From assembly GCA_963518955.1 (NCBI GenBank), contig CAUQKI010000002.1, forward strand, positions 120,849 through 184,848: 64,000 bases of DNA, written 5' to 3'. The number at the start of each line of letters is the position of its first letter. Positions within the stretch are counted from its first letter, which is position 1. Positions 52,784 through 62,619 of this stretch are shown piece after piece. The stretch is from JABCPE02 sp963518955. Lineage in GTDB: Bacteria; Bacteroidota; Bacteroidia; Flavobacteriales; Weeksellaceae. A model generated the notes under the pieces. It was not told the origin of the DNA and searched no databases. It saw only the letters and a program-made list of their open reading frames with translations. The position numbers were made by a program, and so were the translations under genes.

Positions 52784-54082
52784 CTATTTCACCTCACCGA
52801 AAACACTCTTGGTTACACAGAACTCCTTTAAGGTTTTCAAAGAAAGTTCCAGTCCGTATCCAGAGTTTTTCGTTCCTCCAAATGGGAAACGAGGGTCAGA
52901 AGTCATCAACTTGTTTAAAGAAACTGTTCCCGACTCTAAATTTTCAGCAAAGAAATAGGCTCTCTCTTTACTTGCTGTCCAAACGGAATTTCCTAAACCA
53001 AAGTTAGTATTATTCGCTATTTTCAAGATTTCTTCATCATCTTTTGCTGAAATAATCATTCCCAACGGCCCGAAAAGCTCTTCATCAATCATCGGATTGT
53101 CAAGATTCATTTTGATAAGTCCTGGTTTAAACGAAATATCATCTACTCTCTCCAGCGGAATTATAATCTCTGCTCCATGCTCCAAAGCCTTTTCATACTG
53201 CTGCTGAAGCTCATCTGCAAAAGATTTTGAAGCCAGCCCACTTAGTTCTGTTTTATCATCAAATGGGTCACCTAGTTCATATTTTAGGTATTCTGTTTTT
53301 AGTTTTTCCAAAAATTCGGCATAGATGCTTTCTTGGATAATAAATCTTTTCGCTGAGGTGCATGCCTGTCCGCAGTTTCTCAGCCTTGCCGCAGCACCTT
53401 GCTTCGCTGTCTTATCTAAATCTGTATCATCTAAAACGATGAAAGCATCATTCCCACCTAATTCCAACAAAGATTTTTTAATATTTGCTCCTGCAAGAGA
53501 TGCTATTTTTCTTCCCGTTGCCTCGCTTCCTGTAAGGCTCACTCCTTTCACCAGTGGATTTGTTATAAGCTCCTCTATATCAGCATATGAATACTCTATA
53601 TTCTGCAAAATCCCTTCTGGAAAGCCAGATTTTTTGAATAGTTCTTCTATGGCTCTTCCCGAACCTTTGCAGATAGATGCGTGTTTCAAAAGAACGACAT
53701 TTCCTGCCAAAATAGTCGGCACAGCAAAACGAAGCGCCTGCCAAAAAGGGAAATTCCATGGCATAATTCCTAGAATAACTCCCATTGGCTGGTAATAAAC
53801 TTCACTTGCAGAAAGTTCCGTTTCTACAATCTCTGGTTTTAGGACATTCTCCGCAGCCACATAGTAGTCGGTCATCATTGCACATTTCTTAACCTCTCCT
53901 CTTGATTGGGAAATAGGCTTATGCATTTCTCGCGTAATCATTTGGCTGTATTCCTCATGATTTTCAAGAATATTTTTAGATAATTTTTTTAGTAATTCTT
54001 GTCTTTTCTCAAAACTCACCTCTCGCCATTCTTTTTGCGCTTGAACAGCAAGATTTAGTTTTTGTTGAAGTTCTATATTCAT
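52784..54082 (-). CDS. NAD(P)-dependent aldehyde (succinate-semialdehyde) dehydrogenase
   Basis: The 432-residue enzyme has the ALDH motifs PWNFPFWQALRFAVPTILAGNVVLLKHAS (shortened: PWNFPFWQ), SLTGSEATGRK, LELGGNDAFIVLDD with the catalytic Glu, and NCGQACTSAKRF with the nucleophile Cys. The C-terminal PFGGTKNSGYG is also typical. It most resembles short succinate-semialdehyde dehydrogenases, but substrate specificity cannot be read from sequence here. At 432 residues it is shorter than GabD (about 480). It lies 15 bases after folE in the same operon. Confidence 0.88.
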   Translation of the reverse strand: MNIELQQKLNLAVQAQKEWREVSFEKRQELLKKLSKNILENHEEYSQMITREMHKPISQSRGEVKKCAMMTDYYVAAENVLKPEIVETELSASEVYYQPMGVILGIMPWNFPFWQALRFAVPTILAGNVVLLKHASICKGSGRAIEELFKKSGFPEGILQNIEYSYADIEELITNPLVKGVSLTGSEATGRKIASLAGANIKKSLLELGGNDAFIVLDDTDLDKTAKQGAAARLRNCGQACTSAKRFIIQESIYAEFLEKLKTEYLKYELGDPFDDKTELSGLASKSFADELQQQYEKALEHGAEIIIPLERVDDISFKPGLIKMNLDNPMIDEELFGPLGMIISAKDDEEILKIANNTNFGLGNSVWTASKERAYFFAENLESGTVSLNKLMTSDPRFPFGGTKNSGYGLELSLKTLKEFCVTKSVFGEVK

Positions 54083-54097
54083 TTTCGTATTTTAATT

Positions 54098-54763
54098 TTA
54101 GTCAAGTTTTGTATGACTTCCCACATAGTGTAGGAATTCTTTCCTTGTTGTAGGATTTTTTCTAAATAGTCCGCTGAGCTCAGCTGTGATAGTGCTGCTC
54201 GCGGTGTCTTTTATCCCTCTACAATTTACACAAAGATGTTTAGCATCTATGATACACGCTACATCTTCCGTTCCGAGAGCCTCTTTCATCGCTTGGACAA
54301 TCTGCATTGTCAATCGCTCCTGAACCTGCGGACGACTAGCGTAGTAATTCACTATCCTATTGATTTTAGACAATCCTATAACCTCTCCATTAGAAATATA
54401 GGCTACATGAGCCCTTCCAATGATAGGCAAAAAGTGATGTTCGCAGAAAGAATACACCGTGATATCTTTTTCTACAAGCATCTGACGGTATCTGTATTGA
54501 TTTTTAAAGGTAGAAATCCCTGGCTTGTTTTCAGGAAGAAGCCCACCGAAAATCTCATTTACATACATTTTTGCGACTCTTTTAGGAGAGTCTTTTAGGC
54601 TGTCATCTGTCATATCCAGCCCAAGGGTGTGCATAATCTCCCCAAAAAGTTTTTCTATCTTTTCTATCTTTTCATCAGGTGAAAGCAGAAAAGCATCTTT
54701 ACGAAGAGGCGTATGTTCCTTGCCTATAAAAAAATCATCTTCTATATCTGAGAAATCTGTCAT
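54098..54763 (-). CDS. folE: GTP cyclohydrolase I
   Basis: The 221-residue enzyme converts GTP to 7,8-dihydroneopterin triphosphate, the first step of folate synthesis. SFCEHHFLPIIGRAHVAYI holds zinc ligands Cys and His, and LCVNCRGIKD holds the second Cys; VIGLSKINRIVNYYASRPQVQERL (in parts) is the active-site helix. It complements pabB/pabC near 12 kb in the same pathway. It is between pbp1A and the dehydrogenase, with 14- and 15-base gaps. Confidence 0.96.
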   Translation of the reverse strand: MTDFSDIEDDFFIGKEHTPLRKDAFLLSPDEKIEKIEKLFGEIMHTLGLDMTDDSLKDSPKRVAKMYVNEIFGGLLPENKPGISTFKNQYRYRQMLVEKDITVYSFCEHHFLPIIGRAHVAYISNGEVIGLSKINRIVNYYASRPQVQERLTMQIVQAMKEALGTEDVACIIDAKHLCVNCRGIKDTASSTITAELSGLFRKNPTTRKEFLHYVGSHTKLD

Positions 54764-54777
54764 TTCTATTTTAATTT

Positions 54778-57111
54778 TTATTGATTAAAATCTATATCAT
54801 CCCCTTGGTTTATCCTGCTGTCAATATCCTCTTCCCTATTTTGGTTTGATTTTGATTTATCTTTTCCTCTATCTGGATTTTGTATTTCATCTATTGTCTG
54901 CAGACCTCCTTCGTCTCCATAGCCTCCAAGCCCCTGCAAATCAGAACAATCTCCTTTCCAGTCAGATGGCTTTTCAAACTTATCTTCTTGCGTGATTTTC
55001 AATGATTTATCAGCATAAATTCTCTTCATGAAATACCCCCAGATAGGAAGCGCCATTTTCGCCCCCTGCCCTTCTCCTGTACTCCAGAAGTGGGTAGCTC
55101 TATCTTCCCATCCTACCCAAACACCTGTGGCTAATTTAGGAGTTATCCCTATGAACCAACCGTCTGAGTTTTTCTGCGTTGTTCCTGTTTTACCAGCAAT
55201 TTCTGCATTGATACCCATACTTCTAAGCTGTCTTGATGCCGTTCCATAGCTGGCTACTCCTTTCATCATATCTATCATACTATAGGCATGTATAGGGTTC
55301 ATTACTTCTCTGACCTCTGTTGTCACCTCCTTGATAACCCTTCCGTTGGCATCTTCAATACGCCAAATCATCTCTGGCTTTATATAATTCCCATAGTTAG
55401 CAAAGGTACTATAAGCCCCAAGCATCTCATAAATGGTAATATCTGAAGACCCCAAAGCTGTTGCTAAATCAGGTGTCATCTCGCCTGTAACCCCCAGATC
55501 TCTGGCTAATTGGATTACATTTTTAGGACCTGCCGCTTCCATCAAACGGACTGCTATCGGGTTTTTGGAATGAGCCAGACCATCTTTCATCCTAAGCATA
55601 CCTCCAGAACCTTTTACATGCCAAGAACCTCTGCTGTAAGATGCATTAGAAATAGGCGTACACGGTGTCATTCCTAAATTTATAATCGCTGTAGCATACA
55701 CAAAAGGCTTAAAGGTAGATCCTACCTGCCTTTTCCCTTGTTTCACATGGTCATACTGGAAATGCTCCCAGTTAATCCCTCCGACCCATGCCTTAATATC
55801 TCCTGTTGTAGGTTCCATAGCCATAAGTCCTGCCTGTGCAATCTGCTTGTGATAACGGATAGAATCCCATGGAGACATCTCCACATCCTGCTCTCCTTCC
55901 CAAGTAAAGATAGAAGTTTTCACAGGTTTCTTAAACTCCATAAGGATAGAATCCTCTGACACACCAGCCTCTGCAAGCTGTTTATATCTTCCTGTTCTCT
56001 TCACAGAAGCCATCATAATGTCATTTACCTGCTTGTCAGAAATATGATAAAACGGTCGCTTTCTATTGTTTTTTTGTTCGTTATCAAAACTTTTCTGCAG
56101 ATTGGTCAAGTGTTCTTTTATCGCTTCTTCAGCGTATTTCTGCATTTTGGAATCGACAGTAACATATATCTTTAGTCCATCTCTATATATGTTCAGTTCT
56201 TTTCCTGTTTTCTTTTCATAATCTTTCAGATATGTAGAAATTTCCTGACGAAGATAATGTTTGTAATATGCAGAATAGCCTTGGTCTATCCCTTTAATGT
56301 TTTGATAATCAGTTCTTATTGGCTCTTGTACAGCCTTGTCATAGGTTGCTTGGTCTATGTATTTAGTCTCAAGCATTTGTTTTAGAACGACATTTCTTCT
56401 CTCTGTCGCTCTTTCCAAGTTTCTAAGTGGGTTGTTTTTCACTGGGTTTTCCAGCATTGCTACAAATGTAGCCGCCTCAGAAAGAGTAAGGTCTTTGGTT
56501 TTTTTATTAAAATAAACCTTTGATGCCATTTCTATTCCATTGGCATTATAAAGGAAATCAAACTTATTGAAATACAAAGTAATAATCTCCTCTTTGGTAT
56601 ATCTTTTCTCCAAACTTACCGCCACAGACCATTCTTTCAGCTTTTGAAAGATTCTCTCTCTTTTACTTTGTGCTGCAGATTTTGTAAATAAAAGCTTGGC
56701 TAACTGCTGGGTAATGGTAGAACCACCCCCTCTTTCGCCTCGGAAATAGACTGCTCTCACTATGGATTTTAGGTCTATCCCAGAATGCTCTTTGAAACGC
56801 TCATCTTCCTTCGCATAAAGAGCATAAACCAAATACGGCGGAAGCTGATTATAAGTAACTGGCTGGGTTTTTTCTTTCTCAAATTTACCCAAAACCACTC
56901 CATCAGAAGAAATAATCTCTGATGCTACATAGATGTCTGGATTTTCTATATCCTTCATATCGGGCATCTCCCCAAGGAAACCCTGTGAAATAGAAAAGAA
57001 CAAAGCCACTATGGCAGCAACTGTTCCTATAAATCCTAACCAAATCAACTTAATCCATCTTCCTACATAAGATTTTTTCTTTTTTGTGGGAAGTTTTTTT
57101 TCGTTTTCCAT
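54778..57111 (-). CDS. Penicillin-binding protein 1A (bifunctional)
   Basis: The 777-residue class A PBP has a short basic cytoplasmic tail, one membrane helix (about 23-45), a GT51 glycosyltransferase domain and a transpeptidase domain. The first shows EDERFKEHSGID and GGSTITQQLAKLLF. The second shows GSTFKPFVY (SxxK), SKN and the GKTGTT motif. It polymerises and cross-links peptidoglycan on the periplasmic side. The C-terminal tail is acidic and low-complexity. It follows gldH after 5 bases within the ricT operon. Confidence 0.95.
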   Translation of the reverse strand: MENEKKLPTKKKKSYVGRWIKLIWLGFIGTVAAIVALFFSISQGFLGEMPDMKDIENPDIYVASEIISSDGVVLGKFEKEKTQPVTYNQLPPYLVYALYAKEDERFKEHSGIDLKSIVRAVYFRGERGGGSTITQQLAKLLFTKSAAQSKRERIFQKLKEWSVAVSLEKRYTKEEIITLYFNKFDFLYNANGIEMASKVYFNKKTKDLTLSEAATFVAMLENPVKNNPLRNLERATERRNVVLKQMLETKYIDQATYDKAVQEPIRTDYQNIKGIDQGYSAYYKHYLRQEISTYLKDYEKKTGKELNIYRDGLKIYVTVDSKMQKYAEEAIKEHLTNLQKSFDNEQKNNRKRPFYHISDKQVNDIMMASVKRTGRYKQLAEAGVSEDSILMEFKKPVKTSIFTWEGEQDVEMSPWDSIRYHKQIAQAGLMAMEPTTGDIKAWVGGINWEHFQYDHVKQGKRQVGSTFKPFVYATAIINLGMTPCTPISNASYSRGSWHVKGSGGMLRMKDGLAHSKNPIAVRLMEAAGPKNVIQLARDLGVTGEMTPDLATALGSSDITIYEMLGAYSTFANYGNYIKPEMIWRIEDANGRVIKEVTTEVREVMNPIHAYSMIDMMKGVASYGTASRQLRSMGINAEIAGKTGTTQKNSDGWFIGITPKLATGVWVGWEDRATHFWSTGEGQGAKMALPIWGYFMKRIYADKSLKITQEDKFEKPSDWKGDCSDLQGLGGYGDEGGLQTIDEIQNPDRGKDKSKSNQNREEDIDSRINQGDDIDFNQ

Positions 57112-57116
57112 ATTTA

Positions 57117-57593
57117 TTACGGAGTTGTTGTTTTTATATTTTCTATTTTAATGCCTATATCCTCTATCCCCTTCAGCTGGTCGGTTCTCATTCCGTGTTT
57201 TAGTTCCACTTTATATTTACCGTTTGTTGGGAATTTGTATTCATTCTTATACTGAACTAGAATTTCCTTAACATCTCCTATACCACTTCCGTACCATTCT
57301 CCATTTGGTTTTGCTAAAATATACTGAAGCGTATCCGTTTTCAAAACTTTATTCTTTTCTCCTTTAATAGTAGAAATCAAAAACAGGTTATTGTAAGGAT
57401 ATTCATTATTATTCCTTACAACAAATATAAGGTTTTTTGGAAACTCAGAATCTTTGATTTCGAACTCTATTTTCTTAGCATCATTCTTTCCCCAGAGATT
57501 ATTCACCTCGGTCATATAGATTTCTCCCTCGCTGGAACAACCTACGGAAATAAACCACAATGCTGCGAATAGCCATATCTTTTTACCCATCAT
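57117..57593 (-). CDS. gldH: Gliding motility lipoprotein GldH
   Basis: The 158-residue protein has a lipoprotein signal (MMGKKIWLFAALWFISVGCS, Cys near 19) and the GldH body with NLWGKNDAKKIEFEIKDSEF, RNNNEYPYNNLFLI and VELKHGMRTDQLKGIEDIGI. GldH is needed for gliding in Flavobacterium johnsoniae and is present in many non-gliding relatives. The frame extends 29 codons further, inside ricT, but only MMGKK gives a normal signal peptide; the two adjacent ATGs at 57593 and 57590 are equivalent. The overlap with ricT is 8-11 bases. Confidence 0.9.
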   Translation of the reverse strand: MMGKKIWLFAALWFISVGCSSEGEIYMTEVNNLWGKNDAKKIEFEIKDSEFPKNLIFVVRNNNEYPYNNLFLISTIKGEKNKVLKTDTLQYILAKPNGEWYGSGIGDVKEILVQYKNEYKFPTNGKYKVELKHGMRTDQLKGIEDIGIKIENIKTTTP

Positions 57594-58839
57594 TATTATT
57601 TTTTTTCGGGTTATTTCTTTTTTTATTATTCTTTCTATTGTTTGGTTTCTGTTGCTCTGAATTATTCGGTTTCGGAGCATTATTATTGTTTTTTTCTTCC
57701 TTTGGAGAAGTGTTTTTCTTTTCCTTGTTTTTAGGTTTTTTGTTTGATTTTTTCTTCTCGAAACGGTCTATGTTATTCTCCTGAATCAGATCTATTTCCT
57801 TCGTAGGAGCGGACAATTCTTGGGTTTTATATTCCTCTAATGGCGGAATTTTGTTCCCTTTTTTGTTCATGGAAATCATCTCCTTCACCTCTTGGATATC
57901 TAGGTCATACCAAAGAATAGAATTATCTACATAAGCAAACCACATTCTCTTTTTGAAAACATCTATTTTAATGCAGAAAGCCTTTCCTTTTTCTGTATCC
58001 AAAACCGTGCTGGAAGAAGGGAAATGGCTGAGAGCATCCATGTAGCTGTCCAGTTCAAAATTCAGACAACATTTCAGCTTACCGCACTGCCCTGCAAGTT
58101 TTAATGGATTGATACTCAGCTGCTGGTATCTGGCTGCATTGGTATTCACCGAACGAAAATCCGTAAGCCATGTAGAACAGCAGAGTTCCCTTCCACAAGA
58201 GCCTATTCCGCCCAGTTTAGCTGCTTCCTGTCGGTAGCCTATCTGTTTCATATCTACTTTAGCACGAAAAACAGCTGCATATTCCTTTATCAGTTGTCGG
58301 AAATCTACCCTTCCTTCTGCCGTGTAGTAAAAAGTAATTTTAGAGCCGTCTCCTTGGTATTCTATATCCGAAATTTTCATTTCAAGATTTAGATTCAAGG
58401 CGATTTTTCTTGCTTCTTTCTTTACTTCTTCTTCTTTTTTTCTAGAATTCTGCCATATTTCTACATCTTTTTGTGTAGCTATACGGATTATTTTGGAGGC
58501 TTGTTCTTCTCCAAAATTTTTCTTTTTCATCTGTATCCTCACCAGTTCGCCTGTGAGACTCACCACTCCGACATCGTATCCTGAGCTGGACTCTACCGTT
58601 ACTATACTTCCTATATGCAGCGGCAGTTTATTTATGTTATGATAAAAATTTTTTCTTTCATTTTTAAATCTAACCTCAACATAATCACACTCATTCAGTG
58701 GAGATTTTATATTGGCAAGCCAGTCAAAAACATTCAGTTTATAACTGTTCCCGCAGGTATCTACTTTGTCACAGCCCGTCTCGCTTTTAGAGCCACAACT
58801 ATGTGAAGAATCGCCAGATGTTCTACATCCACAACTCAT
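57583..58839 (-). CDS. ricT: PSP1 domain protein RicT
   Basis: The 418-residue protein is RicT/YaaT-like. A Cys-rich N-terminus (MSCGCRTSGDSSHSCGSKSE) precedes the PSP1 core, with YVEVRFKNERKNFY, ARKIALNLNLEMKISDIEYQ (part), RVDFRQLIKEYAAVFRAKVD and the cysteines of GGIGSCGRELCCSTWL and QCGKLKCCLNFELD. In Bacillus RicT with RicA and RicF forms an Fe-S complex that affects RNA maturation. The last 70 residues are lysine/asparagine-rich and disordered. It heads the gldH-pbp1A-folE operon behind a full-consensus promoter. Confidence 0.92.
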   Translation of the reverse strand: MSCGCRTSGDSSHSCGSKSETGCDKVDTCGNSYKLNVFDWLANIKSPLNECDYVEVRFKNERKNFYHNINKLPLHIGSIVTVESSSGYDVGVVSLTGELVRIQMKKKNFGEEQASKIIRIATQKDVEIWQNSRKKEEEVKKEARKIALNLNLEMKISDIEYQGDGSKITFYYTAEGRVDFRQLIKEYAAVFRAKVDMKQIGYRQEAAKLGGIGSCGRELCCSTWLTDFRSVNTNAARYQQLSINPLKLAGQCGKLKCCLNFELDSYMDALSHFPSSSTVLDTEKGKAFCIKIDVFKKRMWFAYVDNSILWYDLDIQEVKEMISMNKKGNKIPPLEEYKTQELSAPTKEIDLIQENNIDRFEKKKSNKKPKNKEKKNTSPKEEKNNNNAPKPNNSEQQKPNNRKNNKKRNNPKKNNNDG

Positions 58840-58861
58840 ATTTATCTTTTGTTTATTCTTG

Positions 58862-58891
58862 CAAATGTAGTTATTTTTTAGTGAAAAACAA
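58862..58891 (-). promoter_or_regulatory. Promoter of the ricT operon
   Basis: TACATTTG (58862-58869) on the minus strand with TTG (58889-58891) 19 bases upstream; 22 bases before the ricT ATG. Confidence 0.75.
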
Positions 58892-58909
58892 TATTAAAAT
58901 AGTTCTTCC

Positions 58910-61036
58910 CTAAATCACCATTGACAAGGCTATTCTCTTTCTATCCGTGTCTATTTCTATTATTTTCACTTTTACCTGCTGGTGGAGTTTTACCACTTCG
59001 CTAGGGTCGCTCACGAATCCATCTTTCAGCTGAGAAATATGCACCAGCCCATTTTCTTTTATCCCAATGTCCACAAAACACCCAAAAGCCGTGATATTGC
59101 TCACTATCCCAGGAAGTATCATTCCTGTTTTCAAATCTTCAAAGGTTTTTATATTTGGGTCAAATTCAAAGACTTTGCTCGCTTTCCTTGGGTCAAGCCC
59201 TGGTTTTAGAAGTTCTTTCAAGATGTCCTTTATCCCTAAAATCCCAATGTCTTCCGTAGTGTATTTTTCTGGAGCAATTTGTTTTATTTTTTCCTCATTA
59301 GCGATAAGGTCTATCGTTTTGATACCGAGGTCTTTCGCCATTTTTTCTACGATTTTGTAGGCTTCTGGATGCACAGAGGAGTTGTCCAAAGGATTTTTGC
59401 CATCTTTTATTCGGATGAATGCCGCCGCCTGCTGGAATGCCTTTTCGCCCAAACGAGGAACTTTTTTAATCTGATTTCTATCCACAAAAGCACCATTTTC
59501 AGTTCGGTAAGCTACAATATTTTCCGCAAGCTTTTCGCCAATACCAGAGACATAGCTCAGCAGGGATTTACTCGCTGTATTGATGTTAATCCCTACTGAA
59601 TTCACGCATTTTACGACCGTGCTGTCCAGCTCTTCTTTTAATAAAGTCTGGTCTACATCGTGCTGATACTGCCCTACGCCGATGCTCTTTGGGTCTATTT
59701 TTACCAACTCGGCAAGCGGGTCAGACAGCCTCCTCCCGATAGAAACTGCGCCTCTCACGGTAATGTCATAATCAGGAAATTCATCTCGGGCAATTTTACT
59801 CGCGGAATAGATGGACGCACCTGCTTCGGACACCACGAAAACCTGCAAAGGCCTGTCAAACGCGATTTTCTTAATGAAAAACTCGGTTTCACGAGAGGCC
59901 GTTCCGTTTCCGATAGAAATCGCCTCAATATGATAAGCCTCCACCATAGAGCGGATTTTTTTCATCGCGATGGCAGTTTCTTTCTGTGGAGCGTGTGGAT
60001 AAATGGTCTCATTGTGAAGCAAATCGCCTTTTTCATCAAGACAAACCACCTTACAGCCCGTTCTATACCCTGGGTCTATGGCTAAAATTCGCTTCTCGCC
60101 GAGAGGCGGAGCCAAAAGCAGCTGTGTCAAATTTTCAGAAAAGATAGAAATCGCTTTTTCATCGGCTTTAATCTTGGCTTCCTGCAAAATTTCATTTGAA
60201 ATAGAAGGCTCCAAAAGTCTTTTGTAAGCATCTTGAGCCGCAAGGATGATTTGCTCTGCACACGAAGGCGAAGCCGTTTTCACCAAACTTCCCTCCATGA
60301 AAGCAAGGATTTCTTCTTTATCAATATCAGTACTCACTTTTATAAAACCCTCTTTTTCAGCGCGAAGCATCGCCAGAAGTCTGTGAGAAGGGATTTTGTT
60401 CAGCGGTTCACTCCAGTCAAAATATTGGGCATATTTCTGTGCATCTTCCTCCTCTTTTTTGGTTTTGACTACTTTACTGGAAATCACAGCTTTTCGTTGA
60501 AAAATTCTTCTAAGATTTTTTCTAATGAAAATATTTTCGTTTATCCATTCGGCGATGATGTCCCTCGCGCCTTGAAGTGCCTCCTCCACGCTGGAAACTT
60601 CTTTATTCAGATAATTCTGCGCCGTTTGCTCTATGTCACCATTTTTCTGCGCCATGATGATTTTTGCCAAAGGCTCCAGCCCTTTTTCTTTTGCGGCATC
60701 GGCTTTGGTTTTTCTTCGTTTTTTGAAGGGAAGATACAGGTCTTCTATCTCCTGTAAATCAAAGCTCTGCTCTATTTTTGCACGAAGTTCGGGCGTGAGT
60801 TTTTCCTGCTCTTCTATGGATTTCAGAACACTTTCTTTTCTCTTTTGGATTTCATCAAAATTTTTGCTAAATTTTTGGATTTGTTCTATTTCCACCTCGC
60901 CGAGGTTTCCTGTTTTATCTTTTCTATATCGCGCAATAAAGGGAATGGTGCAGTCCTCCGAAAGCAGCTGCAAAACGGCGTTTATCTGTTTCTCTTGAAT
61001 TGAAATATTCTGCTGAATGAATTGTATTTTGTCCAT
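58910..61036 (-). CDS. tex: Tex family RNA-binding transcription accessory protein
   Basis: The 708-residue protein has the Tex layout: N-terminal helical domain (YLPFKKRRKTKADAAKEKGL), a YqgF-like fold (RILAIDPGYRTGCKVVCLDE part), HhH motifs (SGIGEKLAENIVAYRTENGA, part), and a C-terminal S1 RNA-binding domain (TGMILPGIVSNITAFGCFVD part, VHISQL). Tex binds RNA and affects transcription and toxin expression in several pathogens. Length is the family norm. Divergent from cysS; no strong -7 box seen on its side. Confidence 0.95.
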   Translation of the reverse strand: MDKIQFIQQNISIQEKQINAVLQLLSEDCTIPFIARYRKDKTGNLGEVEIEQIQKFSKNFDEIQKRKESVLKSIEEQEKLTPELRAKIEQSFDLQEIEDLYLPFKKRRKTKADAAKEKGLEPLAKIIMAQKNGDIEQTAQNYLNKEVSSVEEALQGARDIIAEWINENIFIRKNLRRIFQRKAVISSKVVKTKKEEEDAQKYAQYFDWSEPLNKIPSHRLLAMLRAEKEGFIKVSTDIDKEEILAFMEGSLVKTASPSCAEQIILAAQDAYKRLLEPSISNEILQEAKIKADEKAISIFSENLTQLLLAPPLGEKRILAIDPGYRTGCKVVCLDEKGDLLHNETIYPHAPQKETAIAMKKIRSMVEAYHIEAISIGNGTASRETEFFIKKIAFDRPLQVFVVSEAGASIYSASKIARDEFPDYDITVRGAVSIGRRLSDPLAELVKIDPKSIGVGQYQHDVDQTLLKEELDSTVVKCVNSVGININTASKSLLSYVSGIGEKLAENIVAYRTENGAFVDRNQIKKVPRLGEKAFQQAAAFIRIKDGKNPLDNSSVHPEAYKIVEKMAKDLGIKTIDLIANEEKIKQIAPEKYTTEDIGILGIKDILKELLKPGLDPRKASKVFEFDPNIKTFEDLKTGMILPGIVSNITAFGCFVDIGIKENGLVHISQLKDGFVSDPSEVVKLHQQVKVKIIEIDTDRKRIALSMVI

Positions 61037-61102
61037 TGTTCTTTTGATAAATAATCCGCAAAATAAACAAACTTTAATTTAAAATGTCTAATGTTTTTTA
61101 AT

Positions 61103-61110
61103 TATCTTTG
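61103..61110 (+). promoter_or_regulatory. -7 box of cysS
   Basis: TATCTTTG, 21 bases before the ATG at 61132; no TTG at -33. It also overlaps the alternative in-frame TTG at 61108, ruling that out as the start. Confidence 0.5.
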
Positions 61111-61131
61111 TCAGTCTTAATAAAACATAAT

Positions 61132-62610
61132 ATGAGTTATCAACTAAAAATATTCAATTCCTTAAAAGGAGAAAAAGAAATTTTCGTACCTCTACACCAA
61201 AACAATGTAGGAATGTATGTCTGCGGCCCTACGGTGTACAGCAATGTGCATTTGGGAAATGTGCGTACCTTTATGTCGTTTGATTTTGTGTATCGTACGC
61301 TGAAATTTTTGGGCTACAAAGTGCGCTATGTCCGTAACATTACCGATGCGGGACACCTTACCGATGACGGCGATGTAAACAATGACCGTTTCGTAAAACA
61401 ATCCCGATTAGAAAAGCTAGAGCCTATGGAAATTGTACAAAAATACACGGTTGATTTCCATAAAGTTTTGGATATATTCAATCTTCTTCCGCCGACTATA
61501 GAACCTACTGCGACAGGGCATATTTTGGAGCAAATCCAGCTTACAGAAAAACTCTTGAATGATGGTTTTGCCTATGAGAGCAATGGTTCTGTGTATTTTG
61601 ATGTACTGGAATACAACAAACGCGGACTCAACTACGGCGAACTTTCTAATAGAAATATAGAAGAACTTTTTGCGAACACCCGCGACCTCGACGGGCAGGG
61701 CGAAAAACGCAATCCTCAGGACTTCGCACTGTGGAAAAAAGCTTCACCAGCTCACATTATGCGCTGGGCTTCTCCTTGGGGTGATGGTTTCCCTGGTTGG
61801 CACCTTGAATGTACAGTAATGAGCACCAAATACCTTGGTAATCAGTTTGATATCCACGGAGGCGGTATGGATTTGAAATTCCCTCACCACGAATGCGAAA
61901 TCGCACAAGGTAAAGCAGGACACGGCGAAAGCCCAGTACGCTACTGGATGCACGCTAATATGCTGACAATGAATGGACAACGAATGAGCAAATCGACAGG
62001 AAACTACATTTTGCCGATGCAGCTTATCAATGGTGATAACACATTCTTCGAGAAAGCTTTTGCACCTGCTGTGATTCGTTTCTGCTTTATGCAAGCGCAC
62101 TACCGCAGTGTACTTGACATCTCTAACGAAGCGATGCTCGCTGCCGAAAAAGGCTTTAACAGGCTTATGGAAGCAATAAAAGCACTGAATGAAATCAATA
62201 CCGAAATAGAGCATCCTACTGCGCTCCCTATATCTGAATGGAGAGAAAAGTGCTACAATGCGCTATTGGATGATTTTAATTCGCCTATACTTATCGCTCA
62301 TCTTTTCGAAGCGGTGAAATGGATTTTCCAAGTGAAAAACGGAGAAGAAAAAATATCCATCGATGAACTTCACGAACTAAAAACACTGATGAACGCCTTT
62401 GTTTTCGATGTTTTGGGCTTACGAAATGAGGAGCAAGCGGCAGGAAATAATGACAAACTAGATGGTGTGGTTCAGCTCCTTATCAATATGAGAATGGAAG
62501 CTCGTGCCAACAAAGACTGGGCGCTTTCGGACAAAATCCGAGATGAATTATCCGCAATCGGCATCCAGCTAAAAGACGGCAAGGAAGGAACGAGCTACGA
62601 TTTACTCTAA
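61132..62610 (+). CDS. cysS: Cysteinyl-tRNA synthetase
   Basis: The 492-residue class I synthetase has VCGPTVYSNVHLGNVRTF (zinc Cys31 and the HIGH-like HLGN), WHLECTVMS and FPHHECEIAQ (the other zinc ligands), and RMSKSTGN (the KMSKS loop). The C-terminal DALR-type helices end at SYDLL. It charges tRNA-Cys. The frame extends 8 codons upstream to a TTG that lies in the promoter, so the ATG at 61132 is chosen. It is the last recognisable housekeeping gene before the accessory patch. Confidence 0.97.
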   Translation: MSYQLKIFNSLKGEKEIFVPLHQNNVGMYVCGPTVYSNVHLGNVRTFMSFDFVYRTLKFLGYKVRYVRNITDAGHLTDDGDVNNDRFVKQSRLEKLEPMEIVQKYTVDFHKVLDIFNLLPPTIEPTATGHILEQIQLTEKLLNDGFAYESNGSVYFDVLEYNKRGLNYGELSNRNIEELFANTRDLDGQGEKRNPQDFALWKKASPAHIMRWASPWGDGFPGWHLECTVMSTKYLGNQFDIHGGGMDLKFPHHECEIAQGKAGHGESPVRYWMHANMLTMNGQRMSKSTGNYILPMQLINGDNTFFEKAFAPAVIRFCFMQAHYRSVLDISNEAMLAAEKGFNRLMEAIKALNEINTEIEHPTALPISEWREKCYNALLDDFNSPILIAHLFEAVKWIFQVKNGEEKISIDELHELKTLMNAFVFDVLGLRNEEQAAGNNDKLDGVVQLLINMRMEARANKDWALSDKIRDELSAIGIQLKDGKEGTSYDLL

Positions 62611-62619
62611 AAACATACT

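Noticed and set aside
61744..62214. 156-residue minus-strand ORF opposite cysS
   Set aside because: Antisense to a conserved synthetase; no independent support.
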